DNA of 32,460 bases. Origin: Acidobacteriota bacterium (GTDB lineage Bacteria; Acidobacteriota; Terriglobia; Terriglobales; Acidobacteriaceae). The notes under the pieces are model-generated. The model was not told where the DNA came from and searched no databases. It was given only the letters and a program-made list of their open reading frames with translations. Position numbers and translations under genes: made by a program. This document shows positions 17,529 through 24,925 of this stretch, piece by piece (within the stretch, counting starts at the first letter, position 1; each line of letters starts with the position of its first letter). The stretch is taken from NCBI GenBank assembly GCA_018268755.1, contig JAFDVW010000024.1, positions 5,073 through 37,532 on the forward strand. The letters are read 5' to 3'.

Positions 17529-19127
17529 TTGCTCGTGCCAGCCATTTCCCAACGCGCCTGGGCCCTGACCTTGCTGTCGGCGGGATTGCAGATCCTGATC
17601 TTTCCCCTGCCCAACCTGTTCATGCTGAGCTGGGTCGCGGTGGCCCCGCTAATCGTCGCCCTGCTGCAAACCCGGAAACCGGCCACCTTGCAGTTGACCG
17701 AAGGGAGCAAGCTGCTGCCCGGGAGTCCCGGCCAGGGATTTCTGCTGGGATATGTATGTGGGGCCATCTGGTACGCGGGCACATGCTATTGGATCTATCC
17801 CACCATGCATGTCTATGGCGGGGTCAGCTCGTTCATGTCGGGCGTGATCCTGGTGCTGTTCAGCCTGTATCTGGGCCTATATCTCGGGGTCTTCGGCATG
17901 CTGCTGTGTTGGCTGGCCGGCCCCAATCCCAGCAGCCGCCGGGCGCTTTTTCTGGCGCCGTTTCTTTGGGTGGGAGCGGAGTTTGCCCGCACCCGCATCA
18001 GCGGCTTTCCCTGGGACCTGCTGGGCATCACGCAGGTGGACAATATTCCTTTAGCACGCATCGCCACCGTCACCGGTGTATATGGCTTGTCGTTTGAAAT
18101 CCTGGTGGTCAATGCGGCTTTCGCCGCAGCCATCCTGGTGCCGCGGGCCAGACGGCGTTCCCTCGCGGTGGCGGCGCTCTGCGCCGCGGTAGTGCTGCAG
18201 GCTGGACACTGGCTGCAACCGCCCGCCCTGTCTGCGGACCGCACCGCGCTCCTGATACAGCAAAACATCCCCATCCTGCAGGGTGCGGACTGGACGCGGG
18301 AATACTTTGACGAGACCATGCGCGAGCTGTCTCTGCTCAGCATGCAACCCAGCACGCCCAGGCCCGACCTGATCGCCTGGCCGGAATCCCCCGCGCCGTT
18401 TTATGGGAACGACCCGCTCTTCCGCAACGCGGTCAGCACGCTGGCCCAGCAGACCCAAACCTGGATGCTGGTGGGACACACCGGCATGGGAAGCGCCAAC
18501 CCGGGCCCCCCGCAGCCGGCAGAGATTTTCAACTCGGCGGGAGTGGTTTCCCCGGGCGGCGACTGGACCGAACGTTACGACAAAGTCCATCTTGTTCCCT
18601 TCGGGGAATACCTGCCCTTCCAAAGCGTCTTCTCCTTCGCCGGTGGGCTGACCAAAGAGGTGGGAGAGTTCACTCGCGGCCGCTCGCGCGCTCCCTTGCA
18701 GGTGGGAGACATTAAGATTGGCGTCTTCATCTGTTATGAATCCATCTTCCCCGACGAAGTGCGGCAATCCATCGCCCAGGGCGGGCAGGTGTTCGTGAAT
18801 ATCTCGAATGACGGCTGGTACGGAGACAGCGGCGCCTATGCCCAGCACTTGCGGCAGGCGCGCATGCGCGCGGTGGAAAACGCGCGCTGGCTGCTGCGCG
18901 ACACCAATACCGGCGTCACCTCGGTGATTGATCCTTACGGCCGCATCACCGAGAGCATTCCGCGCAAGGAGCGCGGCGCCCTGCTGGCGCACTACGCGCT
19001 GAGCCAGGAAACGACGTTCTACACCCGCCACGGTGATTGGTTCGCCTGGCTGTGTGCGATAATTTGCCTGGCAGCGCTGGGCGCGCGGGCCGTATCGCTG
19101 AAAAACGCGCCAGTCAAAAAAGCCTAA
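17529..19127 (+). CDS. lnt: Apolipoprotein N-acyltransferase
   Basis: Lnt adds the third acyl chain to lipoproteins in the inner membrane. The 532-residue protein has about six membrane helices in residues 10-225, then the nitrilase-like periplasmic domain and a final membrane helix near 510-525. The catalytic triad is visible as E286 (AWPESPAPF), K352 (YDKVHLVPFGEYLPF) and C402 (FICYESIFPD). The start is uncertain: TTG 17529 or GTG 17535 are in frame, and neither has a clear ribosome-binding site. prfB follows 57 bases later on the same strand, so the two may be cotranscribed. A substrate of this enzyme, a predicted lipoprotein, is encoded at 13461-14813. Confidence 0.95.
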   Translation: MLVPAISQRAWALTLLSAGLQILIFPLPNLFMLSWVAVAPLIVALLQTRKPATLQLTEGSKLLPGSPGQGFLLGYVCGAIWYAGTCYWIYPTMHVYGGVSSFMSGVILVLFSLYLGLYLGVFGMLLCWLAGPNPSSRRALFLAPFLWVGAEFARTRISGFPWDLLGITQVDNIPLARIATVTGVYGLSFEILVVNAAFAAAILVPRARRRSLAVAALCAAVVLQAGHWLQPPALSADRTALLIQQNIPILQGADWTREYFDETMRELSLLSMQPSTPRPDLIAWPESPAPFYGNDPLFRNAVSTLAQQTQTWMLVGHTGMGSANPGPPQPAEIFNSAGVVSPGGDWTERYDKVHLVPFGEYLPFQSVFSFAGGLTKEVGEFTRGRSRAPLQVGDIKIGVFICYESIFPDEVRQSIAQGGQVFVNISNDGWYGDSGAYAQHLRQARMRAVENARWLLRDTNTGVTSVIDPYGRITESIPRKERGALLAHYALSQETTFYTRHGDWFAWLCAIICLAALGARAVSLKNAPVKKA

Positions 19128-19184
19128 AGCCGCCCGGTAAAACCTAGCGGGCAACATCTCTACATAGAAGGAACCCCTCGCATC

Positions 19185-20289
19185 ATGCTGGAAGAACTGG
19201 AACACGAATACTCCTCACTGAAAGACAAAGTCCGCGACCTTCGGGAGTATCTTTGACGGGGACAAACTCCGCAGTCAGCTGAGCGCAATCGAAAAAGAAG
19301 CCGCCGACCCCAATCTGTGGTCGAACGCGAGCAATTCCCAGCGGGTCATGCGGGAAAAAAAGCGTCTGGAAGATGCGCTGACCACGGAAAGCGAGCTGGG
19401 CCGGCGCGCCGACGACATTTCCGCCTACTTCGAACTGGGACGGGAAGGCGAAGATGTCAGCGCCGACCTGCGCCGCGAAATTGATGCGCTGCGCTCGCTG
19501 GTCGACCGCGTGGAGACGGAAACGCTGCTTTCCGGGGAGAACGATGCGCGCAACGCCATCGTGACCATCCATCCCGGCGCGGGCGGCACCGAATCCCAGG
19601 ACTGGGCGGACATGCTGCTGCGCATGTATCTGCGCTGGGCCGAGCGCCAGGGCTTCCAGACCGTGCTTTACGACTATCAGGCAGGGGAAGAAGCGGGGCT
19701 GAAGTCCGCCACCTTTGCCGTCAATGGGCAATACGCTTACGGGCTGCTGATCAGCGAGATCGGGGTACACCGGCTGGTGCGCATCTCTCCCTTCGACCAG
19801 GCCAAGCGGCGGCATACCTCGTTCGCCAGCGTCTTTGTCTCTCCGGAAATTGATGACAACGTGGAAGTGGTGATCAAGCCGGAGGACATCCGCATTGACA
19901 CCTATCGCTCCAGCGGCAAGGGCGGACAGCACGTCAACACGACCGACTCCGCGGTGCGCATTACGCATATCCCCACCGGCCTGGTGGCGGCCTGCCAGAA
20001 CGAGCGCTCGCAACACAAAAACAAAGAGCGGGCCATGAGCATGCTGCGTTCCAAGATCTATGAGTTCGAGATGGAGAAGAAGCGCGAGGCCACGAAGAAG
20101 ATCGAGGACTCGAAGCTCGATATCAACTTCGGCTCGCAGATTCGCTCCTACGTGCTGCAACCTTACCGGCTGATCAAAGACCACCGCACCAAAGTAGAGG
20201 TGGGCGACGTAGACCGCGTGCTGGACGGCGATTTGCAGGCGTTTATCCGCGGCTATCTGCAGATGCGGCGGGACGAGAAGCAGGGGTAA
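19185..20289 (+). CDS. prfB: Peptide chain release factor 2, with programmed +1 frameshift
   Basis: RF2 ends translation at UGA and UAA codons. The gene is in two frames: codons 1-23 from ATG 19185, an in-frame TGA at 19254-19256, then the main frame from GAC at 19255 to the stop at 20289. Skipping the T at 19254 gives a 367-residue protein, close to the E. coli length of 365. The tripeptide anticodon SPF is at about 201-203 and the catalytic GGQ at about 246-248 (SSGKGGQHVN). The frameshift lets RF2 level control its own synthesis. A simple open-frame call would start at 19348 and lose the N-terminus. A repeat block follows the stop. Confidence 0.96.
19244..19257 (+). promoter_or_regulatory. 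prfB recoding site
   Basis: GGGAG (19243-19247) acts as an internal Shine-Dalgarno-like stimulator three bases before CTT; CTT TGA C (19251-19257) is the conserved slip site. Peptidyl-tRNA-Leu on CTT moves +1 onto TTT and GAC is read next. The layout matches the E. coli site apart from the base composition of the stimulator. Confidence 0.93.
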
Positions 20290-20315
20290 GGGTATTGCCA
20301 CCACTCTGGGGAATT

Positions 20316-20446
20316 GTCATTCTGAGCGGAGCTGCCGTTCGCAATGCGAACGGCGGTGCAGTCGAAGAATCCCTACTGGCGGCAAAATCGCGGGTAGGGA
20401 TGCTTCGACTCGCGGAAGCTGCGCTTCCGCCTTCGCTCAGCAGGAC
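20316..20446. repeat. Multi-hairpin palindromic element
   Basis: This 131-base element has nested inverted repeats. The outer arms are 20316-20328 and 20434-20446 (11 of 13 match). Inside are a perfect 9-base hairpin (20334-20342/20346-20354, loop AAT), a 16-base stem with one mismatch (20361-20376/20394-20409) and a perfect 8-base hairpin (20412-20419/20423-20430, loop TGC). The whole could fold as a multi-branched structure. It lies 26 bases after prfB and could also end its transcript. Half of it is copied at 20592-20653. Confidence 0.75.
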
Positions 20447-20457
20447 AGTGTGTCTTT
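20396..20457 (+). repeat. 62-base direct repeat, copy 1
   Basis: This segment, the right half of the palindromic element plus 11 bases, is identical over 62 bases to 20592-20653. It includes the GCGGAAGC-TGC-GCTTCCGC hairpin. Confidence 0.95.
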
Positions 20458-20522
20458 AATTGGCCGTTCCTGCTGGAGAACGCAGAGCGCGCCGAGGCAG
20501 CAGAAAACGCTGCGCGAATTTT

Positions 20523-20563
20523 GTTCTCTGGGTTCTCTGCGAACTCCGCGATTTAAGATTTTT
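20523..20563 (-). repeat. Dispersed AAATCTTAAATCGC repeat, inverted copy
   Basis: Read on the minus strand this begins AAAAATCTTAAATCGCGGAG and continues with GTTCGCAGAGAACC. It closely matches 32359-32404 on the plus strand. It sits between the two 62-base direct repeats, so the interval 20396-20653 looks like one repeat family inserted in or flanked by another. Confidence 0.7.
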
Positions 20564-20591
20564 GGCCGAGACTGCGAAGATTCACTGCGGC

Positions 20592-20653
20592 AGGGATGCT
20601 TCGACTCGCGGAAGCTGCGCTTCCGCCTTCGCTCAGCAGGACAGTGTGTCTTT
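20592..20653 (+). repeat. 62-base direct repeat, copy 2
   Basis: This is an exact copy of 20396-20457. It ends 15 bases before the start codon of the HD-domain gene, so any promoter for that gene probably lies in or near the repeat. Confidence 0.95.
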
Positions 20654-20668
20654 CTGCAGGAGCATTGC

Positions 20669-21262
20669 ATGCGAAAAAAAGCACACAAGCTCTCTCCTCG
20701 CTTTGAGCGGGCCCTCGTCTACGCCAGCCGCAAGCATGCAGGGCAAGTGCGCAAGGGCAACCGCGCGCCTTACATCAGCCATCCTCTGGGCGTGGCCGGT
20801 CTGGTGCTGGAAGCAGGAGGCGACGAAGACCAGGCCATTGCCGCGCTGCTGCACGATGTGGTCGAGGACTGCGGCGGGCCCGCGCTGCTCAAAGAGATCC
20901 GCCGGCGTTTTGGAGCGCGGGTGGCGCACATGGTCCATGGCTGCACCGATCCTGCCATGGTCCCGCACGCACCCTGGCGCGAGCAAAAACAGAAGTATAT
21001 CGAGCACCTGCGCGCGGCCGACGCGGACACCTTTCTGGTGGCCTCGGCCGACAAGCTGCATAACGCGCGCAGCGTCCTCCTCGACTACCGCGAACTTGGG
21101 GAACCAATCTGGGAACGGTTCGGCGGCAAACGCGAGGGCGCGCTTTGGTACTATCGGGCTTTGGTGGAAGAGTTCCGTCTCCGCCCGCCCAGCCTGCTGG
21201 TCCGGGAACTGGAGCGGGTGGTCGGCGAGCTGGAAAGTCTAGCAGCGCGGGCCAAGGGTTAG
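20669..21262 (+). CDS. Stand-alone HD-domain protein, (p)ppGpp hydrolase-like
   Basis: This 197-residue protein resembles the hydrolase half of RelA/SpoT and small alarmone hydrolases (MESH1 type), which cleave (p)ppGpp with Mn2+. The metal-binding H...HD...D set is seen as H38 (YISHP), H62-D63 (LLHDVVED) and D128 (ASADKLHNA). No synthetase, TGS or ACT domain is present. ATG 20669 is chosen because AGGAG (20658-20662) lies just upstream; the open frame continues to 20450 but through the repeats. A phosphohydrolase acting on another nucleotide is an alternative. Confidence 0.87.
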   Translation: MRKKAHKLSPRFERALVYASRKHAGQVRKGNRAPYISHPLGVAGLVLEAGGDEDQAIAALLHDVVEDCGGPALLKEIRRRFGARVAHMVHGCTDPAMVPHAPWREQKQKYIEHLRAADADTFLVASADKLHNARSVLLDYRELGEPIWERFGGKREGALWYYRALVEEFRLRPPSLLVRELERVVGELESLAARAKG

Positions 21263-21296
21263 ACTTCCGCCCCACTCCATTCGGGAGAAACATGGC

Positions 21297-22508
21297 ATGC
21301 CGCGCATGATTGATCTGATCCGGGCTTCGGCGGTGCCCGCCAATCTCATGCAATCCGCCGCGCGCGGCGCGCTTTCCGTGCCGCCCCAGGAGATGCTGGA
21401 AATCCTGGTCTATCTGGCGACGCAAAACAAAGTCTTTGGCGAACAGGCGCGTCTGACGCTGGCGGGTTGGGAAGAAGCGGCGTCCAAAGCGGTGGCGGCC
21501 GATCCCCAGGCGCCCCGCGAAGTGCTCGAGTATCTCAGCGCTCCGGAAAATCTGCGGCCCGCGCTGCTGCCGGAACTGGTGGGCAATCCTGGCCTGCCGG
21601 AGGAGTTCCTGACACGCATGGCAACGGCGGTTTCGCGCGAGGCGGCCGACTTGTTTCTGCAGAGTCCGCGCTGCCTGGCCTCCCAAGCAGTGTTGCAGGC
21701 CCTGCAGGGCAATCACAACCTGAGCGGCATCCAGACCCAGCAGGTAGAAGAAAAACTGGCCGATTCCGCCGAGAAGACCCCGTCCGCTCTGGCGGACGGA
21801 GCGGCTGCAACCCCGGCCCCCGCAGCCTCCTCCGGCACGCTTTCCACGCCCGAGAGTGAGGGCGGGGCCGCCCCGGACGATGCCGTGCTGGATGAGGAAG
21901 TCATCGCCTATCTTTCCACCCACGAAAAAGAAATTCTGGCCGAAGGCGAAAAGCCGTTTCAGGCGATTGGCGGCGTGTTTGACGAGGTGCTGGAATCGGC
22001 CGAAAACGGGAAAGAAAACAAGAGCGCCGGAAATGCCAAGAAGACCCCGGCCGCCAAGAAAACTTCTCAGGAAGAAGAACGCGGCAGCGCCTTGCAGAAG
22101 ATCGCCAAGCTCGATGTCAAGGGGCGCATTCAACTGGCCCTGAAGGGGACGAAAGAAGAAAGGTCTCTGCTGATCCGCGACGGCACCAAGCTGGTGGCCA
22201 TGGCGGTGCTCGAATCTCCCAAAATCAGCGACGGTGAAGTAGAAAAATTCGCCAGCCAGAAAAATGTGCTGGAGGCGGTGTTGCGCGCTATCCCCATGAA
22301 GCGCCGCTTCGCCAAGAACTATGCGGTGGTGCGCAACCTGGTGTTCAATCCGCGTACGCCGCTCGATCTCTCCCTCGGCCTGATGAAGAACATCCTGATC
22401 AACGACCTGCGCAACCTCTCGGGCAACAAAGAGGTCTCCGAGACAGTGCGCAAGCTGGCGCTGAAGATGTTCAAGCAGAAGAGCGATCCCACCAAGAAGA
22501 ACGTCTAA
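21297..22508 (+). CDS. Uncharacterised helical protein (403 aa)
   Basis: I do not recognise a named family. The protein has two alpha-helical regions, residues 1-158 and 265-395, joined by an Ala/Pro/Glu/Lys-rich and probably disordered linker (about 160-262). Short helical stretches such as NPGLPEEFLTRMA, SPKISDGEVEKFA and NPRTPLDLSLGLM recur with a proline-led start, resembling HEAT or leucine-rich-variant repeats; this is a weak structural guess. No signal peptide, membrane segment or catalytic motif is seen, so it is probably a cytoplasmic binding or scaffold protein. GGGAG lies 9 bases before ATG 21297; ATG 21306 is also possible. It lies 34 bases after the HD gene and 44 bases before the CoA-binding gene. 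Confidence 0.8.
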   Translation: MPRMIDLIRASAVPANLMQSAARGALSVPPQEMLEILVYLATQNKVFGEQARLTLAGWEEAASKAVAADPQAPREVLEYLSAPENLRPALLPELVGNPGLPEEFLTRMATAVSREAADLFLQSPRCLASQAVLQALQGNHNLSGIQTQQVEEKLADSAEKTPSALADGAAATPAPAASSGTLSTPESEGGAAPDDAVLDEEVIAYLSTHEKEILAEGEKPFQAIGGVFDEVLESAENGKENKSAGNAKKTPAAKKTSQEEERGSALQKIAKLDVKGRIQLALKGTKEERSLLIRDGTKLVAMAVLESPKISDGEVEKFASQKNVLEAVLRAIPMKRRFAKNYAVVRNLVFNPRTPLDLSLGLMKNILINDLRNLSGNKEVSETVRKLALKMFKQKSDPTKKNV

Positions 22509-22552
22509 AGTGGCTGACGGAAGCTGGCTTCCGGCAGTACAATGATTCCGCT

Positions 22553-22966
22553 ATGGCCACGTCGCCGCAGTCTGATCCCATTACTGAGCTGCTTCAGCGC
22601 GCCAAAACCATTGCCGTCGTGGGGCTTTCCGATACTCCCACGCGGGCCAGCCACGGCGTTTCCGCCTACATGCAGTCGCATGGCTACCGCATCATTCCGG
22701 TGAACCCCAACATTGAAAGCGCCCTGGGACAGAAAGCCTATGCTTCCCTGCTGGAAGTTCCCGGCCCCATTGATATCGTCAACATCTTCCGCCGGCCGGA
22801 ATTTGTCGAGGAAGTAGTGGAGCAAGCCATCCAACGGAAAGTGCCCGCCATCTGGATGCAGGAAGAAGTCATTCACGAAAAGGCCGCGGCGAAAGCGCGG
22901 CAAGCGGGAATTTTCGTGGTCATGGACCGCTGCATTCTGCAGGAACACCTGAAACGCTTCCGCTAA
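22553..22966 (+). CDS. CoA-binding domain protein (YccU type)
   Basis: This is a 137-residue single Rossmann-like CoA_binding domain. The N-terminal strand and loop KTIAVVGLSDTPTRASHGV, the IIPVNPNIE segment and the conserved IFRRPE and WMQEE stretches match the small YccU/YneT-type proteins related to succinyl-CoA synthetase alpha subunits. They bind CoA, but no reaction is firmly known. It ends 3 bases from the end of the convergent rarA gene, so there is no room for a separate terminator. Confidence 0.9.
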   Translation: MATSPQSDPITELLQRAKTIAVVGLSDTPTRASHGVSAYMQSHGYRIIPVNPNIESALGQKAYASLLEVPGPIDIVNIFRRPEFVEEVVEQAIQRKVPAIWMQEEVIHEKAAAKARQAGIFVVMDRCILQEHLKRFR

Positions 22967-22969
22967 CCT

Positions 22970-24301
22970 TCATTCGCCGCGCCGGCGGCGGATCTTCTTG
23001 ATCTCTTCCAGGCGCTCACGAATGCGCTTTTCGATGCCTTCCTGCGTGGGCTGGTAATAGACGCGGTCGCGCAGATTGTCGGGCAGGCACTGCATGTCGG
23101 CGACTTTGTTTTCCACGTCGTGGGCATACTGGTAACCCTGGCCGTAGCCCAGGCCCTTCATCAGGCGCGTAGGCGCGTTGCGCAGATGCAAAGGCACCGG
23201 CTCGGCGGCGGTGCGCTCCACATCTTCCCGCACCGAGCCATAGGCGGTGTAGAGCGCGTTCGACTTGGGGGCGACCGAGAGGTAGACGACGGCTTGCGCC
23301 AGGGCCAAATTGCCCTCCGGCATGCCGATGAAATCGACGGCGTCGCGTGCGGCCATACACAAGGCCAGCGCATTGGGTTCGGCCAGGCCGATGTCCTCGA
23401 CCGCCATGCGCACCACGCGGCGCGCAATGTACAGCGGATCTTCCCCGGCTTCGAGCATGCGGCCCAACCAATAAAGCGCGGCATCGGGATCACTGTTGCG
23501 CACCGATTTGTGCAGGGCGGAAATCAGGTTGTAGTGCTCTTCCCCGGTCTTGTCATAAAGCAGGATGCGCTTCTGCACCGCGTCCTGCACGATGTCGAGG
23601 GTAATCTCCGCTTCGGCGTTTCCGCCCGCCAGCGAGGCCGCAACTTCCAGCACGTTATAGGCGCTGCGGGCATCGCCACTGGAATAATCTGCGATCTTCT
23701 TCAGGACTTCATCACTCGCGCGTAGGTTCTGTTTCCCCAGGCCGCGTTCTTCGTCGGCCAGGGCGCGGCGCAGAAGCACGACAATCTGCTCCTCGCTCAG
23801 CGCCTTGAGCACGTAGACACGCGAGCGGGAGAGCAACGCGGAGTTGATCTCAAAAGATGGATTCTCCGTGGTAGCGCCGATCAGGCGGATGTTGCCCTTT
23901 TCGACATGAGGCAAGAAGGCATCCTGCTGGGCCTTATTGAAACGATGGATTTCATCGATGAACACGATGGTGCGCGTGCCATATTGCTTGGCGCGTTCGG
24001 CATCGGCCATGACCTGCTTAATTTCCTTGATGCCGGCCAGCACCGCCGAAAATTCGATGAAGTCCGCTTTGGTCAGGTTAGCGATGATCTTGGCCAGGGT
24101 GGTCTTGCCGGTGCCGGGAGGCCCCCAGAAGATCAGCGAACCGATGTCGTCGCGTTCAATCTGCGCCCGCAGCGGCTTTCCGGGACCGATGAGGTGCTCC
24201 TGCCCGGCGTACTCCTCGAGCGTGCGCGGACGCATGCGGTCGGCCAGTGGACGGGTACGGTCCGCGGCTTCTCCACCGGGCATGGACTGGAAAAGAGACA
24301 T
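22970..24301 (-). CDS. rarA: Replication-associated recombination protein RarA (MgsA)
   Basis: This is a 443-residue AAA+ ATPase of the clamp-loader group that acts at stalled replication forks. Walker A is GPPGTGKT (60-67), Walker B is VFIDEIHRF (D116, E117) and the sensor is GATTENPSFE. The C-terminal half contains the MgsA-type domains (DPDAALYWLGRMLEAGEDP, RLMKGLGYGQGYQYAHD). ATG 24301 has no strong ribosome-binding site; ATG 24283 is an alternative. Its first 8 bases (ATGTCTCT) are copied at the end of each of the three repeat units just upstream, which separate it from the methyltransferase gene it probably once followed directly. Confidence 0.95.
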   Translation of the reverse strand: MSLFQSMPGGEAADRTRPLADRMRPRTLEEYAGQEHLIGPGKPLRAQIERDDIGSLIFWGPPGTGKTTLAKIIANLTKADFIEFSAVLAGIKEIKQVMADAERAKQYGTRTIVFIDEIHRFNKAQQDAFLPHVEKGNIRLIGATTENPSFEINSALLSRSRVYVLKALSEEQIVVLLRRALADEERGLGKQNLRASDEVLKKIADYSSGDARSAYNVLEVAASLAGGNAEAEITLDIVQDAVQKRILLYDKTGEEHYNLISALHKSVRNSDPDAALYWLGRMLEAGEDPLYIARRVVRMAVEDIGLAEPNALALCMAARDAVDFIGMPEGNLALAQAVVYLSVAPKSNALYTAYGSVREDVERTAAEPVPLHLRNAPTRLMKGLGYGQGYQYAHDVENKVADMQCLPDNLRDRVYYQPTQEGIEKRIRERLEEIKKIRRRRGE

Positions 24302-24838
24302 ACAGTTTTATTTCACCACGGAGACACGGAGTCACAGAGAAACAAAACTATTCTGCAGTTTCTCCGTGGCTCGGCGCCTCCGTGGTTCATAACTTTTGCT
24401 TTGCGGCCTCGTACAGCACGATGCTGGCGGTCCACGCCGACATTCAGCGATTCCACTTTTTCTGAATGCGGGAGAGACATACAGCCTTATTTCACCGCGG
24501 AGACACGGAGTCACAGAGAAACAAAAATATTCTGCAGTTTCTCCGTGGCTCGGTGCCTCCGTGGTTCATAACTTTTGCTTTGCGGCCTCGTACAGCACGA
24601 TGCTGGCGGTCCACGCCGACATTCAGCGATTCCACTTTTTCTGAATGCGGGAGAGACATACAGTCTTATTTCACCACGGAGACACGGAGTCACAGAGAAA
24701 CAAAAATATTCTGCAGTTTCTCCGTGGCTCGGTGCCTCCGTGGTTCATAACTTTTGCTTTGCGGCCTCGTACGGCACGATGCTGGCGGTCCACGCCGGCA
24801 TTCAGCGATTCCACTTTTTCTGAATGCGGGAGAGACAT
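24302..24838. repeat. Three tandem 179-base units carrying a broken copy of the adjacent gene's 3' end
   Basis: The units are 24302-24480, 24481-24659 and 24660-24838, almost identical. Each, read on the minus strand, contains the last 25 or so codons of the methyltransferase gene with one extra base (frameshift), then a hairpin-forming intergenic segment, then the 8 bases ATGTCTCT that also begin rarA. The original, diverged counterpart continues from 24839 into the gene (to about 25009). Each unit has a 55-codon frame starting at that ATG (first unit: 24480 down to 24313). Units 1-3 share the same extra base, so a single altered copy was amplified. Confidence 0.9.
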
Positions 24839-24849
24839 ACAGTCTTATT

Positions 24850-24921
24850 TCACCACGGAGACACGGAGTCACAGAGAAACAAGTTTGTTATTTCCTCCGC
24901 GTCTCAGTGTCTCCGTGGTGA
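24850..24921. repeat. Hairpin element after the methyltransferase gene
   Basis: A perfect 15-base inverted repeat, TCACCACGGAGACAC (24850-24864) and GTGTCTCCGTGGTGA (24907-24921), lies 4 bases after the stop codon. The CACGGAG motif is repeated inside. It could end transcription or stabilise the mRNA 3' end. Altered versions are found in each upstream tandem unit. Confidence 0.75.
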
Positions 24922-24925
24922 GATT

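Noticed and set aside
20450..20668. Longer N-terminus for the HD protein
   Set aside because: The extra 73 codons run through the dispersed repeat and the second direct repeat; ATG 20669 has AGGAG upstream.
24302..24838. CRISPR-like array
   Set aside because: The whole 179-base unit is repeated with no unique spacers, and no cas genes are near.
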